Position numbers and translations under genes: made by a program. The notes beneath the pieces were generated by a model. It was given only the letters and a program-made list of their open reading frames with translations. It was not told where the DNA came from and did no database searches. Below, one piece after another: positions 16,126 through 24,204 of a stretch of DNA of 64,000 nucleotides. The DNA lies in assembly GCF_012034175.1 (NCBI RefSeq), contig NZ_JAATEJ010000010.1:62001-126000 (forward strand). The letters are read 5' to 3'. The number at the start of each line of letters is the position of its first letter. The first letter of the stretch is position 1. Source of the stretch: Actinacidiphila epipremni (GTDB taxonomy: Bacteria > Actinomycetota > Actinomycetes > Streptomycetales > Streptomycetaceae).

Positions 16126-17910
16126 TCAGCGGTGCGGCGGGGTCGGGTAGCCGATCTCGGGGTCGCAGTTGAGGAAGGCGCTCGGGATGCACAGCGGCCC
16201 CTGGATGAGGTTGAGCGAGTTGCCGGGCCCGGAGATGGACGCGGTGAGCAGCGCGTCGACGTCGTCGCCGTGGGCGGTGCAGCCGGTGAACGGCGGGATG
16301 GTGAGCTCGTCCTGGTAGAGCGGGCCGCCGCTGATCTCGTTGTAGTCGGTGGGCTTGATGACACCGCCGCCCCCGGCGGTGTTGCTCAGGTCGATGCCGA
16401 GCAGCTTGATGTCCAGCGGCTCGACGGTGCGGCAGTCGGGCCCGACGTCGAGCGGGGTGCCGTTGACCTCGATGTGGCTCAGGCGCAGTTGGAGCTTGCC
16501 GTAGACGGTGGTCGTGGTGACGTAGTCGTCGCCGCTGCTGCCGACGATGACCAGGGTGAGCGGGCCGACCTGGGTGAGCGTCATGACGGCGGAGGTCGGC
16601 ATGAAGCCGAACGTCAGGAAGGTGGAGGGGCCGGGCGGCAGTTGCATGGTGGCCACGGAGTCGAACTCGCTGTAGAGGGAGCCGTCCTCCTGGAAGCCGA
16701 TCCAGGTGCCCGTCTGCGTCACGTTGGTGAGGGCCGGATGGTGGTTCAGGTCGTTGACGACGGAGGCGCCGCCGAGCTTGCCGACGTTGGACAGGCCGGT
16801 GAGGAAGGTGCATTCGGCCTGCCGGTCCTCCTTGGCGACCGGGATGAAGAAGGAGCCGGGCGGGCGCGGCAGCGAGTCCAGGAGGTCCTGGTCGGGGTCG
16901 TCGGTGGGCGGCGGCGGGCAGGTGTCGATGCCGGAGTGCGGGGGTTCGGCCAGGGCGATGGTGCCGTGCCGGGTGGTGGGCCCGGTCCCGGTGGTGCCGC
17001 CCGGGGCGCCGGGCGCGGCCGGCGTGCTGCCGGTGGGCGCGGGGGCCGCGGGGCTCGCGGCCGGGGTGACGGTGACCTCGCCGAGGGTGGTGGCCTGGCC
17101 CGGCTCGGGCGTGCAGGCGGCGGTGAGGCCGCCGGTGCCGGCGGCGGGGACGGCGAGGCCGGCCGCGGTACGGGCGGTGCGCTCGGCGGCGGCGGTGACG
17201 GCGGGGCGGGCGGCTGCGGCGGTGGTCGCGGCGCCCTCCGGCGTCCCGGTGCCGTCCGGCGTGCCGCCGGGGGCCCCGGGCTCAGCGGTCGGCGTCGGGG
17301 TGTCCGGCGGGGTCGTGGCGTCGCCGGCGGCGTGGACGGCCAGGTCCAGCCGCCCGGCGTCGAAGCGGACGGTGCCCGGCGCGGTGACGCTGAGCGCGCC
17401 GGCCTCGCCGGTGAAGGTCAGGTCCAGGCCGTGCGCGGCGGGCGTGGCGGCGGCCCGCAGGCCGGGCCAGAGCGCGTCGGCGGTGGAGCCGCCCTGCGTG
17501 ACGCGGGCGGTGAGCGACGCCTCGGCGGTGGCCGAGGTCGCGCCCGCGGGCAGGACCGCGCCGGCGGCGTCCGCGTCCAGGGCGACCTCGACGGTGAGCG
17601 GGCCGGGCTGGATACGGGCGCCGACCGCGCCGGTCGCGGGGTAGCGCTGGTGGACGGTGACGGCGGCCTCCACGGTCACCGGGGCGCCGGCGGAGGGCGC
17701 GGGCCCGGCGGTGGGCGTCGGGGAGTCGGTCGTGCCGGCGGCCGGCCCGGTGCCGTCGCCCGTCGAGAACGCGCAGGTGTAAGCCAGTGCGACCGCGCCA
17801 CCCGGGCCCGAGGCCGCGGAGGGCGTGCCGGGCAGTATCCCGGCCAGTACGGCGACCGACGCCGTGGCGGCCGTCAGCGCCGCCCGGCGCGGGTTCACGG
17901 CACCTCGCAT
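16126..17910 (-). CDS. secreted DUF6801-type protein at the head of the Mce operon
   Basis: The 594-residue product has a signal peptide (cleavage near residue 32-34, PSAAS), then a beta-rich domain that I recognise as DUF6801 (LAYTCAF near residue 42 to about 215). A long Thr/Pro/Gly/Ala-rich linker with TPTAEPGAPGGTPDG-type repeats follows (about 215-345), and then a second globular beta-rich domain with several Cys (about 350-594). The function is unknown. Its position 34 bp before mkl on the same strand suggests that it feeds or shields the Mce importer outside the membrane. ATG 17910 is preceded by AGAGGAG. Confidence 0.8.
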   Translation of the reverse strand: MRGAVNPRRAALTAATASVAVLAGILPGTPSAASGPGGAVALAYTCAFSTGDGTGPAAGTTDSPTPTAGPAPSAGAPVTVEAAVTVHQRYPATGAVGARIQPGPLTVEVALDADAAGAVLPAGATSATAEASLTARVTQGGSTADALWPGLRAAATPAAHGLDLTFTGEAGALSVTAPGTVRFDAGRLDLAVHAAGDATTPPDTPTPTAEPGAPGGTPDGTGTPEGAATTAAAARPAVTAAAERTARTAAGLAVPAAGTGGLTAACTPEPGQATTLGEVTVTPAASPAAPAPTGSTPAAPGAPGGTTGTGPTTRHGTIALAEPPHSGIDTCPPPPTDDPDQDLLDSLPRPPGSFFIPVAKEDRQAECTFLTGLSNVGKLGGASVVNDLNHHPALTNVTQTGTWIGFQEDGSLYSEFDSVATMQLPPGPSTFLTFGFMPTSAVMTLTQVGPLTLVIVGSSGDDYVTTTTVYGKLQLRLSHIEVNGTPLDVGPDCRTVEPLDIKLLGIDLSNTAGGGGVIKPTDYNEISGGPLYQDELTIPPFTGCTAHGDDVDALLTASISGPGNSLNLIQGPLCIPSAFLNCDPEIGYPTPPHR

Positions 17911-17948
17911 CGACTGTGACTCCTCTGGGTGGCGCGTCGGCGACGCAC

Positions 17949-17968
17949 GGACATTACGAGCGGGTAAT
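17949..17968. promoter_or_regulatory. palindromic motif copy a (ATTAC-N6-GTAAT)
   Basis: ATTAC and GTAAT flank six bases, with GGAC directly before, 39-58 bp upstream of the DUF6801-type gene that starts the Mce operon. The same arrangement recurs at 18945-18964 and, less perfectly, at 19001-19020. The rest of the 243 bp gap (17911-18153) holds GTCA/TGAC and TTGTCGCC elements and the terminator of the neighbouring gene, but no gene. Confidence 0.5.
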
Positions 17969-18102
17969 AAGACCGTTCAAGTGATCGACCGGGGCGATTT
18001 CGGCGAGCCCGCCGAGGGGCGCTTTTCTTGTCAACCGGTGACAATCCGGCCGCCCGTTCTTGTCGCCGGGTGAGTGCCGGCGCCGCGGCGGGCGGGGACG
18101 GC

Positions 18103-18135
18103 GAACCCCGGCGGGAAGGGTGCCCGCCGGGGTTC
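18103..18135 (-). terminator. strong hairpin after the small secreted protein gene
   Basis: GAACCCCGGCGGG and CCCGCCGGGGTTC form a perfect 13 bp stem with a 7-base loop, 18 bp past the stop codon at 18154. It separates this gene from the Mce operon, so the operon should have its own promoter in 17911-18100. Confidence 0.75.
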
Positions 18136-18153
18136 GGTGGTACGGGGCCGGCC

Positions 18154-18792
18154 TCAGGTCGCGTTGACGGCGAGGGTGGCCGGGGTGACGACGTAGTTGG
18201 CGTTGTAGACGACCGCGTCGCCGTTGTTGATCAGCCCCAGGCACAGCCCGCTGACGCCGGAGACGGTCAGGCTGCCGGCGTTGATGGCCAGCGTGTGCGT
18301 GGAGTTGGTGTACGTGCCGGTGACCGCGCCGGTGACGGTGGCGTTGCACGCGCCGGTGAGCGAGGCGTTGACGCCGGTGATGGAGCCGGGGGTGACGTCC
18401 CCGGTGGAGTCGGTGGCGCCGGTGGCGTTCAGGCTCCACGGGGTGGCGTTGGCGGTCACCGAGAAGCCGATGCCGCTGATCGTGCACTGGTTCCACTTCA
18501 GGGTGGTCAGCGAGGCGACCGAGATCGCGTTGGGCGCGCCGGCGGTGTAGGTGCCGTTCTTGGCGATGCCGGAGGCCGTGGCGGAGGCGCAGGTGAGCTT
18601 GACCTTGGTCTTGCTGTCGGTCAGCGTCGGGCCGGTGGCGGTGGCCGAGAAGGATCCGTCGGAGTTGGTGTTGCCGCTGACCGTCGCGGTGTTGACGGTG
18701 GCGAAGGCCGGGGCCGCGGCGAGCGCGACGGCCGCGACGATCGCCGCGCCCGTGGCCGCCGTACCGGTGAACGCCCTGGTGAGCTTGCGCAT
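18154..18792 (-). CDS. small secreted beta-rich protein of unknown function
   Basis: The 212-residue protein starts MRKLTRAFTGTAATGAAIVAA with an Ala-rich signal peptide, cleaved near residue 31-33 (AFA|TV). The mature part is about 180 residues rich in Thr, Ser, Asn, Ala and Gly in alternating strand patterns, with four Cys (LTCAS, NQCT, GACNA, GLCLG) that could form two disulfides. I do not recognise a named family. ATG 18792 has GGAAGGAA upstream; longer readings have no site. It lies beside the DUF6801-type gene and shares an upstream motif with it, so a common role at the cell surface in hydrophobic substrate capture is possible but unproven. Confidence 0.75.
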   Translation of the reverse strand: MRKLTRAFTGTAATGAAIVAAVALAAAPAFATVNTATVSGNTNSDGSFSATATGPTLTDSKTKVKLTCASATASGIAKNGTYTAGAPNAISVASLTTLKWNQCTISGIGFSVTANATPWSLNATGATDSTGDVTPGSITGVNASLTGACNATVTGAVTGTYTNSTHTLAINAGSLTVSGVSGLCLGLINNGDAVVYNANYVVTPATLAVNAT

Positions 18793-18944
18793 GGGCTGAT
18801 TCCTTCCGTGATACCGAGGAGTTCGACGTACCTGATAAACCGAAACCGCGCATGCGCGCCGCGGCGCACGTGGGGGGCGGAATTCGGCTGCGACTGCTAC
18901 CTGGAACGTGGGGCACCGATTCCCTCGGGTGCCCTTGCAGGGCT

Positions 18945-18964
18945 GGACGTTACGCACGGGTAAC
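18945..18964. promoter_or_regulatory. palindromic motif copy b (GTTAC-N6-GTAAC)
   Basis: GTTAC and GTAAC flank six bases, again preceded by GGAC. Relative to copy a both arms changed together (A..T to G..C), which keeps the palindrome and supports a dimeric binding protein. It lies in the 427 bp divergent gap 18793-19219, 153 bp upstream of the small secreted protein gene. Confidence 0.5.
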
Positions 18965-19000
18965 CGAGGGGCGCAACAATCGCGTCCAAGATTCCGCTTG

Positions 19001-19020
19001 GGACGCTACCGCCGGGTAAT
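19001..19020. promoter_or_regulatory. motif copy c (GGAC-RYTAC-N6-GTAAT, imperfect)
   Basis: GGACGCTACCGCCGGGTAAT matches copies a and b at most positions but one arm is degenerate. Downstream (19020-19070) a CTGTCACCG and a TTGTCGGCGAGTGAG element resemble TTGTCAACCGG and TTGTCGCCGGGTGAG in the gap upstream of the Mce operon. A TATGTT -10-like hexamer for pucR lies at 19167-19172. No further gene is visible in 18793-19219. Confidence 0.4.
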
Positions 19021-19219
19021 TTTCTGTCACCGCGGCAACATTGCAGCCCCGGCTTTTGTCGGCGAGTGAGCATTCGCCCGCCCCGGCCCGCCGCCCGGCG
19101 GCCCGGTCCCCGCCCGGCTGACAACGTCGGCCCACCGGCGGGGCTGCGCGCCTTGCACATTTGGTCTATGTTGCAGCGAGGCCACCGACGCGATGAGGCG
19201 GTACGGGAGGGGGTGCGGG

Positions 19220-20518
19220 ATGTCCGTCATGCGGCAGATCCCGGATCAAGGGGAGATCGCGGGTCCCATACCCCGGGAGTTCGCCGCCGTCATGCGCCCG
19301 GAACTGCCGAGCCTTTTAAAAGAGATGGCGGCTGAAATCGTCGCCGCGATCCCCGAATACGGGCATCTCCTGGAAGGCCCGAACAGCAAGGTCATCCGCT
19401 TCGGCATCGAGCAGAGCATCGCCAGTTTCGTGGACCGGGTGGCCGCCCCCACCGCGACCACCTCGGCGCGCGACGACCTGTGCCGGCGCTTCGGCCGCTA
19501 CGAGGCGTACGAGGGCCGGAGCCTGGACAACCTCCAGGCCGCCTACCGGATCGGCTGCCAGGTGGCGCTGCGCCGGGTGCGCGCGGTCGGCCGCCGCTAC
19601 AACCTGTCGGCGTCCTTCATGCTCACCTTCGCCGACGCGCTGTTCGCGTACATGGGCGATCTGGCCGAGCTCTCCCGCGAGGGCTACGTGCAGGCGCTCG
19701 CCGAGCTCGGCGAGGAGCCGGACAACCGGCGCCGGCGGCTGCTGCGCCGGATCCTCGGCGGCACCGCGGTGGCCCGCAGCGCGCTGGCCGAACTCGCCGA
19801 GCACTGCGCGTGGCGGTTACCGGACGAGGTGACCATGGTGGCGCTCGCCCCGGGCACCCGGCCGCGGCGGCAGGCGCTGGACGCCGACATGCTCGCGGAC
19901 TTCGCCGACCCCGAGCCGCATCTGCTGGTGCCGGGGCCGCTGACCGGGGAGCGCCGGGCGTGCCTGGACGAGGCGCTGGGCGGCTGCCGGGCCGCGGTGG
20001 GGCTCACCACCGGGCTCGGTGAGGCGGCGGACTCGCTGCGCTGGGCGCGGCAGACGCTGTCGCTGGCCGGCAGCGGGGCGGTGGCGGGCGGGCAGTTGCT
20101 GCTGTGCGAGGACCATCTGCTGCCGCTGTGGCTGCTGGGCGACCCGGCGCTGGCCGACCAGATGGCCGCCCGCTACCTCGCGCCGCTGGCCGCGCTGACC
20201 CCGGCGCAGCAGGCCCGGCTGGTCGACACGCTGCGGATCTGGCTGACGACCCGGGGCACCGCGGCGCAGATCGCCGAGCAGCTGGGCGTCCACCCGCAGA
20301 CGGTGCGCTACCGGATGCGCATCCTGGAGCGCGCCTTCGGCGAGCAGCTGACCCGTCCCGACGAGCGGTTCGCCACCGAGATCGCGTTACGGGCGCTGCA
20401 CCTGCGCGACGGCGGCGGTGACGGCGCCCGCTCCCCGCGGCGCAAGGCGGCGGGCGGCGGCACCCCCCAGAAGCGCCGCCGCCCGCCGTCGCATGCCGGC
20501 TCCGGCCACGAGGCGTAG
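19220..20518 (+). CDS. PucR/CdaR-type transcriptional regulator with three TTA codons
   Basis: ATG 19220 follows GGGAGG and gives 432 residues. The N-terminal ~150 residues (PELPSLLKEMAAEIVAAIPEY...) look like an RsbRD/PucR sensory region. A CdaR-like middle domain follows, and the C-terminal HTH (about 345-400, AAQIAEQLGVHPQTVRYRMRILERAF) is the PucR DNA-binding domain. The tail is basic and Gly-rich. Three leucines are encoded by TTA (19316, 19817, 20387), a codon that in Streptomyces is read only by the developmentally timed bldA tRNA. The gene is divergent from the small secreted protein and the Mce operon and is the obvious candidate regulator for them. Confidence 0.88.
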   Translation: MSVMRQIPDQGEIAGPIPREFAAVMRPELPSLLKEMAAEIVAAIPEYGHLLEGPNSKVIRFGIEQSIASFVDRVAAPTATTSARDDLCRRFGRYEAYEGRSLDNLQAAYRIGCQVALRRVRAVGRRYNLSASFMLTFADALFAYMGDLAELSREGYVQALAELGEEPDNRRRRLLRRILGGTAVARSALAELAEHCAWRLPDEVTMVALAPGTRPRRQALDADMLADFADPEPHLLVPGPLTGERRACLDEALGGCRAAVGLTTGLGEAADSLRWARQTLSLAGSGAVAGGQLLLCEDHLLPLWLLGDPALADQMAARYLAPLAALTPAQQARLVDTLRIWLTTRGTAAQIAEQLGVHPQTVRYRMRILERAFGEQLTRPDERFATEIALRALHLRDGGGDGARSPRRKAAGGGTPQKRRRPPSHAGSGHEA

Positions 20519-20519
20519 G

Positions 20520-20570
20520 CCCTACGAGGCGTACGCCTGACGGAGCCCGGACCCTACGGGGCGTACGCCT
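20520..20570. repeat. 19 bp direct repeat at the GH87 3' end
   Basis: CCCTACGAGGCGTACGCCT (20520-20538) recurs with one mismatch at 20552-20570. The second copy encodes the last residues and stop of the GH87 enzyme, so the first looks like a short duplication of that gene end in the 35 bp between the two convergent genes. Confidence 0.6.
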
Positions 20571-22821
20571 CCAGCTCGGACAACTGGCCCGCGGGCCAAC
20601 CGGTGTTGCCGGTGAAGGTCAGCCGCAGGTAGCGGACGCTCGGCGAACCCAGCGTGATGGTCGCGGTGTTGCCGCTGGAGGGGTTGAACGTGTAGCCGGC
20701 CGACGACTTCAGCGTGCTCCAGGAGGAGTTGTCCGTGGAGCCCAGCACCGACAGCGTCTCGGTACGGGTCGCCCACGCGCTGGCCGGCGGCAGCTTGAGC
20801 ACGAGCCGGCCCACCTTCTGCGCCGAGCCGAGGTCGACGGTCAGCGACTGCGGGAAGGCGTTGTTGGTGCTCTCCCAGTACGTGTTGGCGTTGCCGTCGA
20901 CCGCGTTGCCCGCGGTGTAGACGTCGGCGTGGCCGGTGTCGCTCGCCGGGCGGCCCAGCGCGAGGTTGCCGCTCGCCGGGGGCGGGGTCGTACCGCCCGT
21001 GCCGCCGCCGGTGGTGCTGCCGCCGCTGGTGCCGGGACCGCTGCCGGGCTGCGGCCAGGTGCTGCAGTTGCCCCACACGCCGTCCCAACCGCTGTTGCCG
21101 GAGCCCTTGTTGATGCTGAAGGCGGGCAGGTTCGCCGGGTAGGAGCAGTTGTAGACGCCGGTGGCGCCGGTGTTGGTGGCGGTGACGTTGCTGAAGGACG
21201 CCGAGCCGGGCGTCTCGGCCTGCACCACGACGGTGCCGGTGCCGCTCGCGGTCGCGCCGCTGACCGTCACGCCGGAGACGGTATAGCCGTGGCCGCCGCC
21301 GGAGACGAACTCGAAGTCGCTGTACGGGCTGTCGATGAAGCTGGTGTTGCTGATCCGGATGTCGTTGCTGATGGCGTAGTCGTAGGAGTCCACGCGCAAC
21401 GCGCCCATCGGGTGGCCCCAGTTGGGGTTGAGGGCGCCGGTGCGGATGAGGGTGTTGCCGGAGACGGTGACCGTACCGGACAGCGGGTTGAAGGGCTGCA
21501 GGAAGGCCTGGTTGGAGATGGCGATACCGCTGCCGAGCGCGTTGGTGTCGGCGATCACGTTGTTGGAGGCGGTGTTGTTGCTGCCGCCGTAGATCGCGAT
21601 GCCGTTGGCGAGGTTGGGCTGCACGATGGTGTTGCCGGTGAAGGTGTTGCCGGTGTCGGGCGAGCCGAGCGACCACATGGCGAGCGAGTCGTCGCCCTGG
21701 TTGCGCAGGAAGTTGTTCTTGACGGTGACGTTGTGGGCGCTGCCGTCGAGGTTGAGGCCGTCGGCGGTGGTGCCGATGATGCGGCTGTTCTGCACCACGA
21801 GGTTGTCGTTGTTGCCGGTCAGCCACAGGCCGACCTTCTCGCGCTGGATCCACATGCCGGACACCACGGAGTTGGGGCCGAGGCTGCCGGTGACGAAGTT
21901 GTCGGGCGAGTTGTCGTTGCGGACGCTGACGTCGCCGAAGACGGCGAAGTCGTAGAGCTTGGTGTTGCCGCCCGCCGAGGTCTGGTCGATGAAGTGCGAA
22001 CTGCGCACGACGGAGTACCAGTTGCCGGCGCCGCGCAGGGTCACGCCGTCGGCCGGGATCTGCGAGGTGACCCGGAAGGTGCCCGGCGGGATCCAGACCT
22101 CCTTGCCCTGTGCCTTGGCGTCGGATATCGCCTGCCGGAAGGCCTGGGTGGAGTCGCCGTTGCCGCTGGCGTCGGCGCCGTCGCTGACGACCGAGACGGA
22201 GTTCGCGGGCTGGGTGGCGGCGCCCGCGACCTGCTCGAAGTCCGCGACGTCGACGGTGGCGCTGCCGGTGTCGCCCGCGTCCAGCTGGAGCTTGACCTTG
22301 CCGCCGGCGGCGACGTTCTGGCCGAGCAGCAGCCGTGAGTCGTCGAAGTAGTGGTGCGTCTTGGAGCCGGCGATCCAGCCGGTGTCGACGTAGGAATACT
22401 GCGAGGTGACCGCGAGCTTCCCGGAGATCTTGGCGCCGTTGACGTACACCGAGATGGTGCCGGAGGCGCCGCGCGGCAGGTTGACAGCGACATCGACGGC
22501 GTTGGCGGCCTTGCTGAGGGTGAACTCGACGTACTTGCCCTGGCCGCTGAGGGTGACCGCGCGGCGCCCCGATGCCTCGGAGGCGACCGTTGACTGGGTG
22601 TAGTCGGGGCCGAGCTGGCTGCCGTTGGTGGCCGCGGACTCGGCTTCGTACTCGGTGAACGGTACGGTGGCACCGCCGCTGACCGCGAACGGCGAGACGG
22701 CCTGCGCGGTGGGGGCGGCGCTGGCCTGCGGGACGAGGGCGGTGACGGCGAGTCCGCCGGCGGCGAGTGCCGCCGCGGTGGCGGCGCCGAGCCACCTGCT
22801 GCTGTGACGACTGGTGTCCAT
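20554..22821 (-). CDS. secreted GH87-type alpha-1,3-glucanase (mycodextranase/mutanase) with CBM and discoidin domains
   Basis: The 755-residue enzyme has a signal peptide (cleaved near ASA|AP, residue 35) and a CBM35-like beta-sandwich (about 52-200, FTEYEAESA ... VEFTLSKA). A right-handed beta-helix follows (about 208-600) opening SVVSDGADASGNGDSTQAFRQA, then a Gly/Ser/Thr linker and a C-terminal F5/8-type discoidin domain (about 640-755, NLALGRPA ... YLRLTFTG). D354, D377 and D378 (TTADG and QGDD) have the same spacing as the catalytic Asp trio I recall for GH87 alpha-1,3-glucanases (1045/1068/1069 in the Paenibacillus enzyme). It would cut alpha-1,3-glucan of fungal walls or biofilms outside the cell. 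It is divergent from its likely LacI regulator. Confidence 0.85.
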   Translation of the reverse strand: MDTSRHSSRWLGAATAAALAAGGLAVTALVPQASAAPTAQAVSPFAVSGGATVPFTEYEAESAATNGSQLGPDYTQSTVASEASGRRAVTLSGQGKYVEFTLSKAANAVDVAVNLPRGASGTISVYVNGAKISGKLAVTSQYSYVDTGWIAGSKTHHYFDDSRLLLGQNVAAGGKVKLQLDAGDTGSATVDVADFEQVAGAATQPANSVSVVSDGADASGNGDSTQAFRQAISDAKAQGKEVWIPPGTFRVTSQIPADGVTLRGAGNWYSVVRSSHFIDQTSAGGNTKLYDFAVFGDVSVRNDNSPDNFVTGSLGPNSVVSGMWIQREKVGLWLTGNNDNLVVQNSRIIGTTADGLNLDGSAHNVTVKNNFLRNQGDDSLAMWSLGSPDTGNTFTGNTIVQPNLANGIAIYGGSNNTASNNVIADTNALGSGIAISNQAFLQPFNPLSGTVTVSGNTLIRTGALNPNWGHPMGALRVDSYDYAISNDIRISNTSFIDSPYSDFEFVSGGGHGYTVSGVTVSGATASGTGTVVVQAETPGSASFSNVTATNTGATGVYNCSYPANLPAFSINKGSGNSGWDGVWGNCSTWPQPGSGPGTSGGSTTGGGTGGTTPPPASGNLALGRPASDTGHADVYTAGNAVDGNANTYWESTNNAFPQSLTVDLGSAQKVGRLVLKLPPASAWATRTETLSVLGSTDNSSWSTLKSSAGYTFNPSSGNTATITLGSPSVRYLRLTFTGNTGWPAGQLSELEAYAP

Positions 22822-22911
22822 GCGGTGGGGGGTTCCCTTCGTACGGGAGTCGCTGGTGTGACGCCCGACACCCTAGGGACGTCGACGAGGTACAGCAATA
22901 TGTCGACCAGG

Positions 22912-22969
22912 TTTCGCAAAATTTGGATGACTTGCAGAGATTCCGCAAAATCACCGCAAGAATCTTGCG
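22912..22969. promoter_or_regulatory. LacI-type operator region between the GH87 gene and lacI gene
   Basis: CGCAAGAATCTTGCG (22955-22969) is a perfect inverted repeat with 7 bp arms. TTTCGCAAA at 22912-22920 is the exact reverse complement of TTTGCGAAA at 24177-24185 upstream of the binding-protein gene, and CCGCAAAA lies between. The region is unusually AT-rich for this genome. A TAGAAT -10-like hexamer (22980-22985) sits eight bases before the lacI ATG, which has no clear ribosome site, so that gene may be leaderless. Confidence 0.6.
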
Positions 22970-22992
22970 CCTCCTGTACTAGAATCGACGCC

Positions 22993-24018
22993 ATGACACG
23001 ACGACTTGCCGAGGTGGCAAAGAAGGTCGGGGTGAGCGAGGCCACCGTCAGCCGGGTGCTGAACGGAAAGCCCGGCGTCTCCGACGCGACCCGGGCCGCG
23101 GTCCTCACCGCTCTCGACGTGCTCGGATACGAACGGCCCACCCAGCTGCGCGGGGAACGCGCCCGGCTGGTCGGCATGGTCATGCCCGAGCTGCAGAACC
23201 CGATCTTCCCCGCTTTCGCGGAGGTGGTCGGTGGCGCGCTGGCCCAGCAGGGCTTCACGCCGGTGCTGTGCACCCAGACCGCGGGCGGCGTGTCCGAGGC
23301 CGACTACGTGGAGTTGCTGCTCCAGCAGCATGTGTCCGGGGTGGTCTTCTTCGGCGGGCTGTACGCCCAGGCCGAGTCGCCGCACGACCACTACGCACGG
23401 CTCGCCGAGCGCAACCTGCCGACCGTGCTGATGAACGCGGCGATCGACCATCTGGACTTCCCCCGGGTCTCCTGCGACGACGCGGTGGCGGTCGAGCAGG
23501 CGATGAACCACCTGATGTCGCTCGGCCACCAGCGCATCGCGCTGGTGCTGGGCCCGCCGGACCACGTGCCCTCGCGCCGCAAGCTCGCCGCCGCCCGCCG
23601 GGTGGACCCCTCGGTGACGGTGGAGCACGCGCTGTTCACCCTGGAGGGCGGCCAGGCCGCCGCGAGCCGGCTGCTGGCCCGCGGCATCACCGCCTTCATC
23701 TGCGCCTCCGACCTGCTGGCGCTCGGCACGATCCGGGCCGCCCGGCGGCGCCGGCTGTCGGTGCCGGAGGACGTGTCGGTCATCGGCTACGACGACTCCT
23801 CGCTGATGAACTGCACCGAGCCGCCGCTGACCACGGTGCGGCAGCCCATCGAGGCGATGGGCCGGGCCGCGGTCGACCTGCTGGCCGGCGAGATCAGCGG
23901 CGCCTCGGTCGACCACGACGAGCTGTTCTTCGAGCCGGAACTGGTGGTGCGCGGCTCCACCGGCCCGGCCCCGCACCCGGCCCGCATCCCGCACCCGGAG
24001 GCGCGTACGAACGCCTAG
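22993..24018 (+). CDS. LacI-family repressor of the glucan/alpha-glucoside locus
   Basis: ATG 22993 gives 341 residues: an N-terminal LacI HTH with hinge (TRRLAEVAKKVGVSEATVSRVLNGKPGVSDATR) and a periplasmic-binding-protein-like sensor domain (RLVGMVMPELQNPIFPAFAEVV, FICASDLLALGTIRAARR, VSVIGYDDSSLMNCTEPPLTTVRQP). It resembles MalR/AglR-type regulators of streptomycete alpha-glucoside clusters. It should bind the operators at 22912-22969 and 24177-24204 and release them when an oligosaccharide binds. The region after the HTH is about ten residues shorter than I expect near SRRKLAAARRVDPS. Confidence 0.92.
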   Translation: MTRRLAEVAKKVGVSEATVSRVLNGKPGVSDATRAAVLTALDVLGYERPTQLRGERARLVGMVMPELQNPIFPAFAEVVGGALAQQGFTPVLCTQTAGGVSEADYVELLLQQHVSGVVFFGGLYAQAESPHDHYARLAERNLPTVLMNAAIDHLDFPRVSCDDAVAVEQAMNHLMSLGHQRIALVLGPPDHVPSRRKLAAARRVDPSVTVEHALFTLEGGQAAASRLLARGITAFICASDLLALGTIRAARRRRLSVPEDVSVIGYDDSSLMNCTEPPLTTVRQPIEAMGRAAVDLLAGEISGASVDHDELFFEPELVVRGSTGPAPHPARIPHPEARTNA

Positions 24019-24176
24019 CCGCCCCTGGCCGCCGTACCGGCCGTGCAGGGCCCGCAAACGCGGTCCCAGGCAGCGAGCGCGCAGCTCAGCGCACCGGGCT
24101 CCGGTGTGCCGGATCTGCGCGCTCTGCCGTCTCCGCTGCGTGACGTGCTCACCAGGCTTCGTAACCAAGTCGTGTC

Positions 24177-24204
24177 TTTGCGAAATTCGCGCGACATCTT
24201 GCGG
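24177..24204. promoter_or_regulatory. LacI-type operator upstream of the sugar-binding protein gene
   Basis: GCGAAATTCGC forms an odd-centred palindrome (5 bp arms) inside TTTGCGAAATTCGCG, followed by ATCTTGCGG, which repeats the ATCTTGCG half of the 22955-22969 operator. It overlaps the -35 box of the predicted promoter, a good position for repression. The rest of the 324 bp gap 24019-24342 shows no gene. Confidence 0.55.

Noticed and set aside
16832..17644. Long plus-strand Val/Gly/Ala-rich frame across the DUF6801-type gene
   Set aside because: It is a shadow frame with no start site or family match; the minus strand carries signal peptide, domain and operon context.
20554..22821. Calling the secreted enzyme a pectate lyase from its beta-helix
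   Set aside because: The beta-helix is shared by many families; the Asp trio spacing and CBM35/discoidin layout fit GH87 better, and no pectin genes are nearby.
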